From Mesostigma viride (Eukaryota > Streptophyta > Mesostigmatophyceae > Mesostigmatales > Mesostigmataceae): a stretch of DNA of 64,000 nt. The DNA is taken from NCBI GenBank assembly GCA_009746045.1, contig RPFO01000700.1, positions 1 through 64,000 of the forward strand, written 5' to 3'. The notes under the pieces are model-generated. The model did no database searches, was not told where the DNA came from, and worked only from the letters and a program-made list of their open reading frames with translations. This document shows, one piece after another, positions 27,484-39,400 of this stretch. Numbering within the stretch: position 1 is the first letter of the stretch; every line of letters begins with the position of its first letter. A program made the position numbers and the translations under genes.

Positions 27484-30400
27484 GTGCGTGGGGGAAGAGT
27501 GTTTGGGAGGAAGGGGGGGGAGACGGGGGGGGCGAGTGCGGGGAGGGAGTGCCTGGGGGAAGAGTGTTTGGGGGTGGGGAGATTGTGTGGGGTTGGATGG
27601 AAACAGGAAAGGTAGCACCATCCCTTGCAGCAGAATGGATCCTGCCAGAAAGATTGGGGGGGAGGGGGGGTGGCAAAAGGGGGAATAGGACGGGGGGGGG
27701 GGGGGGGCTGCTCCAGAGACTTTGCTAACGTGCATGCCGCGGGCACGGCACTGGTGAGGGGCAGTGTGGCGTGGCAGGCTGTAAACCTGACATTCTTCAA
27801 TCTAGGATGTGGTATCCTTCAGCTTCTGTCTGTATATTGCTCGGCACACCATCGCTTTCAGCTGCCTTCCTTGGACGAACCAAAGGTCCTTTCACTTTAA
27901 ACATCGTAACAAAATTCTTAATTTAGCTCAAGGATAGCGATGTCAAAAACCGCTGCCTGGCTTCTCTTCCCCTGCATGTTGGCCCTATTCCTGTTTCTCT
28001 TCCTTGCCTCCACTGTGGCTTATACTACTACTACTCCATTATTATTGGCTTATACTACTATATATGTATATTCCTGTTTCTCTTACTTGCCTCCACTGTG
28101 GCCTATATATTATTGGCTTATGTATATTATAATCCTGTTTCTCCTCCTTGCCTCCTCTGTGGCTTGTGACACATGCCCTCCTGTACGTACGTGTGCTTGT
28201 TGTGCCTTACGCTTCATACCTCACGGCGATGTGTGTGTCCCCCCACCCCTGGCCATTTCTCCTGTTCCCCCACCCTACCTTCCCACCTCACATGTCGTCC
28301 GTCTCCCCTCTCTCCTCGCCCCTCCTCCCAACCCCCCATGCATTGGCACCATGCTCACCCATTTCCTGTGTGCGCTCCGCCTTAACGGTGTTGCACGCCA
28401 GAGCTCATGTCCCTCGGCGTGTTCTCGGACGAAGCCAACGCTTTGCGGGCGCGTTCCCAGTACCGCGCCGACCTCAAGCGAACGTAAGCAAAGGGGGGGG
28501 GTTCATGGGGGTCCATACTGTCCATGAAGCAGCCAGAGGGGTGGAATGTGTGTCCGTACCGCACACACCTCAATCGAGCGTTAGCAAGGGGGGGGGGGTC
28601 ATTGGGGGCCATGCCGTCAATGAAGCAGCCAGGGGGGTGGAATGTGTGTCCGTACCGCACACACCTCAATTGAGCGTAAGCACACGGGGGGGCACTAGGC
28701 CTCGCGAGGGCCACCCCTCCCTGTGCCCAGTTCTAGCATGCTATCAAGCAAGTTGTGGCCAAGCTGGCCGTGGGTGGGGTCATGGGCAGAAAGTTGGCGC
28801 GATGTCGGCTGCTTCGTTGTTGTGCATTGCTATCTTCACCTCCAGTGCATATCGACACCGTCCGTTTTGGCGTGCTGGCCCACCCATCTGTGTGGGATGG
28901 TCTTTACCCTGGAGCATAACCCTTCACGCCTCTGATGTGTTCCTTTTCCTGGCCCATGTCCCCACTCGTGCACCTCGCAGCATGCACAATAGCCTGGGCC
29001 TGATGAGTGGCCGACGCGGCTTCTACTTTGATGACTCAAAGATCATCGAGGGCAGCCTGGGCCACAAACTTCTCGCCCTCATCGAGGTGAGTACATAAAA
29101 GAGCGCGCCAACGGTGGCATGGCAAGGAGCGTGTGCTGTTTCCATACCACCTGTCCCTGTACCACGCTCGCTTGGGCATGGTTTGCCCCCCAAAATCAGA
29201 ATATCATGACTAACGAATGTGGGTCCCAGCTCTTCTGGGGAAAGGCGGAGAGTCATCCGGTTAAGACAACGGGTATTTTGAGGGTATAGATTAAGGTATG
29301 ATGATACGAAGGCATGCAAGGAGGAATAGGGCAATCCATGCGCGGAAGCCCTCTTGTGGATACTTGAAAGGACAGTATCGTAATGGGCAGGTGCATCCCC
29401 ACGCGATGGCTTTCTTACTCCTGTTATCCACGTTCCATTGCCCCCTTGTCACTTGTAAATGGGTTTGGTCACTTGTATATAGTTCTTGTCACTTTGTATA
29501 TTGCTCATGTTCATGTTTTGTGTATCCATCACTCGGCACCTGCCCCACCTTCCACCCTGCCTCCGCTCCCCCCCACCCCATCGCTTGGCCTTCATCCCCG
29601 CCCCCTGCACTTTGCCCCACATAACCCGATTCCTGCTTCTGCGATGCTTCCCCCCTGCCCCCTGTCGTGGCCTTGCCACCTCTCTAATCTTCTCTCCGAC
29701 CCATTCCTCTACCCCCCCAACCCCATCCTCCAACCCCATTTCTCCCCCCCACCCCGCCACCATCACCCAACCAGAACATTGACGCGATGGACGACAGCTC
29801 AATTGACCGCGAGGTGGCCAACGTGGCTGGCGCGATGACGGCGGCAGTAGGCCGGTCCAAGGAGCGCCTCGTGGTGCCGCCGCAGGTGGCCGAGAAGCGC
29901 AAGGCAGAGACAGCCGCCCGCACCGCGCAGGTAATGGGAGAAGGAGGGTTCGTGGATGAGTGCGATCCGTAGATACTGGGGTTGGAGGGGAGGGGGGGAG
30001 GGGAAGCACCGCGCAGGTAATGGGAGAAGGAGGGTTCGTGGATGAGTGTGATCCGTAGATACTGGGGTTGGAGGGGAGGGGGGGAGGGGAAGCACCGCGC
30101 AGGTAATGGGAGAAGGAGGGTTCGTGGATGAGTGTGATCCGTAGATACTGGGGTTGGAGGGGAGGGGGGGAGGGGAAGCACCGCGCAGGTAATGGGAGAA
30201 GGAGGGTTCGTGGATGAGTGTGATCCGTAGATACTGGGGTTGGAGGGGAGGGGGGAGGGGAAGCACCGCGCAGGTAATGGGAGAAGGAGGGTTCGTGGAT
30301 GAGTGTGATCCGTAGATACTGGGGTTGGAGGGGAGGGGGGGAGGGGAAGCACCGCGCAGGTAATGGGAGAAGGAGGGTTCGTGGATGAGTGTGATCCGTA

Positions 30401-33400
30401 GATACTGGGGTTGGAGGGGAGGGGGGGAGGGGAAGCACCGCGCAAGTAATGGGAGGGGAAGGACAGGTTGTTCTCTCACCCCCACCGCGCAAGTAAACCT
30501 GGGGAAAGGCAGGGGGATCGTCTCGCACAGGTCAAGGGGACAGGGGGGGAAGGGGTGATGCCTTACCCACACGGTGCAGGGAATGGGGTGAGGAAGAAGG
30601 GGGGATGAGAGTACCCCACACGGTACAGAAAAAATAGGAAAGTGGGGAGGGAGGAAGGGATGGTTTGTTGCCCGCACCGCGTGGGCGAAACACCACCCCT
30701 TTACCCCACGTGTTTGCAGAAGCGACCCTGGGGAACCCCATGTCTGGCAGCAGACACAAACCAAAATAAAATGATGTCCCTTGACTTAAAAATCAATTCA
30801 TTATATACTACTCAGAACTTGTAAAAAGCTGTTAATTAGGCCTTATACATGTTGTAACATTAATTCGCCATACATCAGTCTGACACATCATTCGTCGTTT
30901 TCATTATTTCCCATCCTTTCCACCTTTCGTCGACAATTCTTTTTTCCTCACTTTATTAGAGATGTGCCCCTCGTTTTCCCCTTCATCACTCGATACCAGC
31001 CCGGGCATGTCATCCCACTTGTCATTATCCATCACCTGCACACACACCCTTTCATCATCTCAATCGATCTTCTATTTGAGAAAGGGCTTCTGGTGATGAG
31101 CACTAGTTGGGTATTTACTGTGTTCGTTGCTTCCATATGCCTTGGCGTTCCCCCCCCCTGCACACACACACGCGCGCGCCCGCACGCACGCACACATGCA
31201 TACATGCACCCACATGCAGGTGATCGCCAAGTACCGGCAGCAAGTAGAGGCGCGCCGGAAGGACCTGCTGCGGCGGGAGGGCATCCTCCGCAGCGAAGCC
31301 GACAAGGAGGAGGAGGAGCGTGCGGAGGAGGGCTCTCTGCTGGGTGGGGAGGAGGACGAGGGCGAGGAGGGCGAGGGTGAGGGGCAGGTGGATGAGCACG
31401 GGAACCCCCGGCCGTGGGTGAAGAAGGCCAAAGTCAGGGAATGGAACGAAGAGAAGCTGAAACGTGAGTGTGGGCACGTTGAAGATAAACGCATGGGGGA
31501 CGCTGGGGGCTCACATTAAGGGTTGGTGATGGGGTTGGGGGGGTCAGGAGCTGTTGCACGAAAGGAAATGCCGCAGAATGACGAGGAAGAGGGGTAACGA
31601 AATGTGCCGAAGCAGTGTACTGGGGAAGTTGGAATCTTTGGAAGGGTCCTTTGGAAGAGCAAGGCATGAGAAACGGTGAAGGGGCGATTTGGACGGGAGT
31701 GTTGAGAGCAACGCAGGGAACAAAGGTGGTGTCATCACAGAGAATGAGAAAAGCGAGGAAGAGGGACATGAGGACAGTGGGTTTATCGCATCTGATTCGC
31801 CGTTATGACCGACCATGATGCTGGTGGAGAGGGCAAGAGAGGAGACTGCTGGTGGAGGGAAGTGACTGAAACGAACGGTATCGAACGTCATCATGGTTAG
31901 GATGTTTTTGGTTGTCATCAAGAGATGTAGCAATCATGATGCGTGTGTCAGTCTGGCGAGTGTCAGGACCTAGCCAGCTAGCTAATGTGGTCTTTACTTG
32001 GGAGGTCTAGCTTTTCATGGGCAGGTGTTGGTGTCAACATCACCTTCAAGAGCCATGTTGCCAAGTTACTCTGTACCTAGGGGCACTGGCTGTCTCTTGC
32101 TATGTATCCCACGATTTAATGCGGAAAAATGACGACTCTGGCCCTTCCTTGTCACGCTCACCTTGATCGCTTTCCTTGCCTGCTTTCTGGTGCCTGCCAC
32201 GTGATGACAAACAGGCACCAACTGGCAGTCTGTGGAGATGATTAAAGCCGCGCTCACACGCGTGGAGCAGGTGAGCGTGCTGGGCCCCACGCTGCCACCT
32301 TCACGTCTTCTAGGCTGTCTCCACCAATGCTTCCAATAGCTTTACACACATACTACGTAGTAGCCAATGTGCATGCAAGGCCTGCCAAAGCCGTAGGGCA
32401 GAATCTCATGGAGGGGACAGGACATACCTAAAGTGCACTTTTGTGGAAAGCATACCTATGCATGTGCTAAAAATCCAAGGATGATTGGGGACCATAAATA
32501 TGATTCTTAAATAAATTTGCAGCCATGGGGGGGGGTACTACCCCCCAGCAGGTGCCCGTTATATGCTAAAAGTAGAAAAAAGACGCTATTGGGGGCCTAA
32601 TTTCCATAGGAGAATGGGCAAACATATTGGGACCACATTCCATAATTCCAGATAGTTCCCCCATTTTTTAGAAATGCTACCTAATTTTGAGCACAGAATA
32701 ATCATGTTTAGACACATTGATGGATATTTCCGCAAAAAGGGTACTTTTTCCACAAAAAAGATAATAAAATAAATCATAAACAAATTGAATAATGTCATAT
32801 CACATATTTTCTAATATTACAGGTGGGGGGACATGCAGCCGCAAGTTTTCACGTCATTCTGACAAGCGCAGCTCTAGTTGATGGATTTCCTAGGTAGCCA
32901 CCTGTGACGAAGCTAATGTAGGTTTTTTAGTGTATCTTACCACACTAACACCCCCCTTAATCCATCCAAGCCATGCAAAAACTGGCCAAACCACATGCTA
33001 CCATCCTCTCTGCACATGTGGTTTCTCCTATGTTCAAGGTTTGACGCCATTCTGACAAAAACTGCCCAGGTTACATCCAAGAGGGCCACCCACGAAGACG
33101 CTACAAGCTTTAGTTACCATTTGGCCACGTTAGCATCTCCTTCTCCATCAAAGACCTCTGCAAACTGACCAGAGCGCATATTATTAACTCTTGCACGCTA
33201 ACAGCAACACATGCTCAAGATTGGGGGTCATTGTGAGAAGAACTGCTCAGGTTGATGGGTTTAATGTGTGACCACCTGACAAGGCGCTAAGGACCACTCA
33301 GTAAGCAGGTAAACACAATGACACGTCATATGCCATCCAGCATGCATCAAAACCATGCTGAATATGTATAGAAAGTACAAAGGGGTGGCCACGCACCTCA

Positions 33401-36400
33401 TACGCCTTCACCGCCCCTGGAGCATGGCCACCCTTGTATCTATGTGCATAGCAATAACGATGGTAGCACTAACATGCCTAACCAGCATTTTCTATGTTTC
33501 TCCCAGGTTAGAGTGTAAGGTTGATCCCAACCAAGCTAATCAACACTACAACACCTCCTAAACTGCCCTACCCAGCATGGGCAACAAAGCGGGACTATGG
33601 AGGGCAAGGAACCAAGTAGGATCATGGTATGCATAGCTTGCACGCAGTCAACCATGTCATCCATGGTTGGCTCAGCACATTGTAGTCTTGTCACATCATC
33701 ATAGCAAGGGAAAGCTCAAATAAACCAACAGCGGCAGCTATCTACATGGAGTCACACAAATGCAATATCTCCAACATTATCATCACTACAACACTTCCAT
33801 CCCTGTACGATAAAATGCAAAGAAATTATTGGCGGCCCTTCAGCGCATGAGCGCTGTGATGCCGCTGCGAAAAGAGGGTGCGTCACTCTCACACAACAAG
33901 AAGCGTCCATACGCACGACATCCTTGCCAGAACAGTGTTATGAAATGCCTTAAACCTTCCCGAGAAGCTATACACCCCCACACACACACGTTTACGGTTG
34001 GGGTCCAATGGACCCAGGGCTGCGATCTTAAATCTAATTTCAAATCCAGGGCTGACGATCTTAAAGTTGAAGGCTGTAGGATCATAAACCTGATGCGGTT
34101 CACCTGAGTACGTAACCTATCGCATACCACTGACCAGCCATTTGTACCTACTTTCAGATCTTTTGCCCAAATTAAGCCCTGCGATCTTTAACCTGAAATT
34201 CCTAAATCCAGGGTCTCAAGATCTTAAACCTGGGAATCTCAAACGTGGGGGGGGGGGGGGAGGCGTGTAGGCTGCCACTGAAGCGGCCCTGACCACGACA
34301 TCCATGAAAACAATCTAAAGCTGCCGGGAATTCGACAACACAACGGTAAGCAACAGCGAGCTAGCTGGCGGAAACTGCCCAAAAAGAACGCAAAAAACTT
34401 CGAACGATGAGCTCATAGAATAAAGCATTGATAGCAGGTAAACATTTGCGACATATCTGTATATTGCCCTCGTAATTCCCTCACCCAGGCGCGCAAAAAC
34501 GGTCGTTCTTCCATGGACAGGTCAGACACGCACTCGGCAGGCCTGTACAACTACTTATCGAGAATGGCCGAAAATGTGGCAAAAAGCACCCGCTCGGTTT
34601 AGAATTCGATGCTACCGATATAAATGCCTGCCTCACAGTCAGAACAACCCCTAAAACCGCGATTTTACTGCCGCTGTCATGAATTCTATTTCATTCCACG
34701 AACCAAAAAATTCAGATTACCCCCCATGCCAATGGCATCAAAAGAAAGCAGTGATATTGTAAAGCAGCAACTTGCCGCCACAAACCAACACCATAAACTC
34801 ATCGTCTTTAACACTCGAGTATATATTTTGCATTTTGCTTGCCCAATTGTGGTAATTCCGCCTGAACGCAGTCGCCATGGCCACTTCCGCACGGGGTGCG
34901 CCCACCGTGCACCCACTTTTCACGGTACGGACGGTACCTCGGACGGTGCCGCGAATTTTTCGTCGCCAAAAAATTCATGCATGTCCTGTCCCCTTAAAGT
35001 GAGCAGCACGAGCCTGGCAATCGTCGGGTATGCTATCTTGTCAGGTATTCTGCAACGCTGGACCCCAAGCGGCTGGGGATGTCTATGCCCGCGCTCGCTG
35101 TGTGCTAGAGATCCCTGCTGCGGCGTTGTGCCCGGGATGGGTCCCACTACAGCCCGTGACAGCATTCAACGGAGCGCTAGAGCATGTGAATAGCGTCCGG
35201 CTGTGTTCTGACATGTCCCTAGCCCCTGGCCCTTGACCCTTCACCCTTCACCCTTCACCCTTCACCCTTCACCCTTCACCCTTCACCCTTCACCCTTCAC
35301 CCTTCACCCTTCACCCTTCACCCTTCACCCTTCACCCTTCACCCTTCACCCTTCACCCTCCACCCTTCACCCTTCACCCTCCACCCTTCACCCTTCACCC
35401 TTTACCCTTCACCCTCCACCTTTCACCCTTCACCCTTCACCCTTCACCCTTCACCCTGCACCCTGCACCCTGCACCCTGCACCCTGCACCCTGCACCCTG
35501 CACCCTGCACCCTGCACCCTGCACCCTGCACCCTACACCCTGCACCCTGCACCCTGCACCCTGCACCCTGCACCCTGCACCCTGCACCCTGCACCCTGCA
35601 CCCTGCACCCTGCACCCTACACCCTACACCCTACACCCTTGACCCTGGACCCTGGACCCTGGACCCTGGACCCTGGACCCGTGACCCTTGTGACCCTTGA
35701 CCCTTGACCCTTGACCCTTGACCCTTGACCCTTGACCCTTGACCCTTGACCCTTGACCCTTGACCCTTGACCCTCGACCCTCGACCCTCGACCCTCGACC
35801 CTCGACCCTCGACCCTCGACCCTCGACCCTCGACCCTCGACCCTCGACCCTCGACCCTCGACCCTCGACCCTCGACCCTCGACCCTCGACCCTCGACCCT
35901 CGACCCTCGACCCTCGACCCTCGACCCTCGACCCTCGACCCTCGACCCTCGACCCTCGACCCTCGACCCTCGACCCTCGACCCTCGACCCTCGACCCTCG
36001 ACCCTCGACCCTCGACCCTCGACCCTCGACCCTCGGCCCTCGGCCCTCGGCCCTCGACCCTCGACCCTCGACCCTCGACCCTCGACCCTCGACCCTCGAC
36101 CCTCGACCCTCGACCCTCGACCCTCGACCCTCGACCCTCGACCCTCGACCCTCGACCCTCGACCCTCGACCCTCGACCCTGGACCCTCGGCCCTCGGCCC
36201 TCGCCCCTGGACCCTCGACCCTGGACCCTCGACCCTGGACCCTCGACCCTCGACCCTCGACCCTCGACCCTCGACCCTGGACCCTCGACCCTCGACCCTC
36301 GACCCTGGACCCTCGCCCCTGGACCCTCGACCCTGGACCCTCGACCCTGGACCCTCGACCCTGGACCCTGGACCCTGGACCCTCGACCCTGGACCCTCGA

Positions 36401-39400
36401 CCCTAGACCCTCGACCCTGGACCCTCGCCCCTGGACCCTCGACCCTGGACCCTCGACCCTGCACCCTCGACCCTGGACCCTCGACCCTCGACCCTCAACC
36501 CTGGACCCTCGACCCTCGACCCTCGACCCTGCACCCTCGACCCTGGACCCTCGACCCTGGACCCTCGACCCTGGACCCTGGACCCTGGACCCTCGACCCT
36601 GGACCCTCGACCCTGGACCCTGGACCCTGGACCCTCGACCCTCGACCCTGGACCCTTGACCCTCAACTCTCAGCCCTCAACTCTCATCCCCCGCATCTTG
36701 CCTTTTGCCCTTGCACCTCCAGCCCCGCACCTCGCACCTCCAACAGGTGTATTCGAATGCACGTTTGCAATTACCTCAGCACATATTAGTAGGAATGCTA
36801 ATATTGCATTTGGTTATGGTTGCCAAGGTATCGACCAATGATTTTACCAATATATACCCAGCAACTGTCAGCATTTGCCTCGCAACCTTTGCGGCTTCTT
36901 GTCACTGACTGTTGATGCATTAATGATCACTGTACAACTGCGCGGCTGACTGTAGTACACTTGTGGAATCTTCTGTTGTCCTTTTCAATCATTCCGTACT
37001 GTACTTTGGAGTACCTGATTGTTCATTCACTGGCTCAGTACTGTCCACTTGGCGCGCAGCACCCAGACATTGCGTTCTGATGGCATAGGCCTCGGATCTG
37101 ATACACGCTCTTCCTAACTGTGTTGATTGGGACTTGCACACTTAGATAGCGCTTGTACCAGCTATGCTAACTCCAATGTCCTACATCCTACCACAAACCT
37201 CCACTTTGTGTGCTTGCCCCTGGCCCTTTGCCCCTTGCCCCTCGACCCTCACCCCTCGACCCTCACCCCGCGCAGGCGGTGGAGACTATTTCGCACGTTT
37301 CCGAGGACATGCTGGTCAACCCGGACGAGCTGCGCGCGCCCAAGCAACCGGGCGTTGACCGCCCCTGGCTGCTGGAGGACGCCACCACCAACACCGTGGT
37401 GGGCAACAGCTCGTGGAGCGGGACCAGCAGCCTGGCCTCGCCCACCACGGCCCCCATGCTGGGGGGTGCGGGCGGCGAGTCGCTGCGCCGGCTCGATCGC
37501 TCCTTGTCCTCCCGCATGCGCGCCGGGAGCAGCGCAGGCCTGTACAAGGACAACAGCAACGGGGTGCTTGGGTCGCCGAGCCCAGGGGGAAGCAGCCCCC
37601 TGGGGGCCAAGTGGCCGGACACGCCAGGGACCATGTCTGCCCTCGCCACGTCCCCCAAAGAGACGGTGGAAAGCCCCAAGCGGCGTGGCGTGCGGTTCGG
37701 GGACATCCCTGAGACGTCCTCGTCAGGGCATGCATCCCCCGACATCCCGCGCGGGCGCCTGGTGGAAGACGTGGAGCCTGAGCCTGTCATGAACGCGGGC
37801 CCCGCCACCACCACCGTGGACGACGCCGCATTGCCGCGCCGGCGCCGCGGCTCCGTCTCCCGCTCAATGACGATCCACGGGTCCTACTTCATCGAGGAAG
37901 GCGGCTTGGGCGCGCCCAATCGCAGCGCGTCGCCGTCGACGGCCATCCAGCATGCATTAGCGGGCCGTGATGGGAAGCCACGCGCGGAATCCAGCGTCGA
38001 CAAGTGCGTTGGCCGCGTTGCCTACGGGAGATCGGTGTTTGCTTGGGGGGGGGGGCGAGGGGAGGAGGATAAGAACAGACCCTTGTGCGCTGCCTACTGT
38101 TGATTACTTGGCATTCAAAAGGGGGGGGGGGAGTGGACATGCTCGATGAAAGTAGGGGCGTCGTGGACACAGTAAATGGGGTGCTATGCATGTGGGAGGA
38201 TGCGTTGGCTTCTCGCTCCTGTGTCCGCCGCGACGAGGCCTGAGACATGGCACAACAAGATATGCGGGCCGCAGGGCATGCGCGCACATTCCTGGCCCCA
38301 GCAGGACAAGGTTCTCCCCCTTGCTCCTCATGCTTGTTCCTGTGCTGCCACTGGTCACGGCTCGTGGGTATCATGACCAGGAACCATGACCCGACGGTAG
38401 TTCTTTCAAAGGTAACATGACTAAGCAACTCGCGCGCCTCTATTGGGGACAGGGTGCGGGCCATTGGAAAGTGGATGCGAAGCCGTGGGGGGGAGATGCG
38501 GGCCATTGGGAAGTGGATGGGAAGCCGTGGGGGGAAGGTGCGGGCCATTGGGAAGTGGATGGGAAGCCATGGGGGGAAGGTGCGGGCCGTTGGGAAGTGG
38601 ATGGGAAGCCGTGGGGGGAAGGTGCGGGCCATTGGGAAGTGGATGGGAAGCCGTGGGGGAGAGACAGCAGTTGGCTGCCAAGCACCCATCATCACCCCCC
38701 ATTGGTAGGCATGGTGGCACCCATGTTTTGCCTACAAGGTTACCTTAGATGCCACCCTAGACGGTTCTTTGGCGATGCTTGCGTGCTTTCATCTGTCAAG
38801 GCATGCATATCCAAAGCACTTGAGCCCAGGGCTCGAGGCATTACTGTTTCCTCCTGCCAACGTGATGCCATGTGCTAAACCCTCCCTACAATGCGCTCCT
38901 GCATTCCACGGTGCACATGTGCTATCAACATGCCCTTCCTTCTGCCCCCCTCCATTGTACAACCACCAATAAATGGCCAGATTCGTTGACAGGTAAAAGT
39001 TACCAATTCAAGAAGCGGTGGGCGTGCAGATGCCCTGCTCAAGAACTTAGCAGCCAGCGTTGAACCAACCAAGTAACCGGCCGAGGCGCCTGCCTACACC
39101 TATACTACCCATCATAATAACAATTGCCTAACTAACTAAGCAAGTAACTAATGAACGCTACCCGACCTATTCCTTGCATTTTTAACCTCTTGTCAACCAT
39201 CGACCCTATGTTTGCACCCCACCCACACCTGCGCCTGCTTGCATCCGCCCCAGCCTGGAGACGGTGGTCCCTGCCTTGCCCGCGCTGGACCTGGGCCCGC
39301 TGAGCTACGCGGAGCAGCTGCAGAAACGGCTGGAGCGTGTGTGGACGCTGCTGCGGCTGCCGGTCATGGAGGTGCGCGTGTGGCTGGATGTCAGGAGGGA

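Noticed and set aside
35233..36660. True chromosome end or telomere
   Set aside because: The array lies inside an intron with exons of one gene on both sides, and no unit is a known telomere repeat.
35233..36790. Long frames of (TLDPRPS)n and (RVEGRGS)n
   Set aside because: Translation of the heptamer array within an intron.
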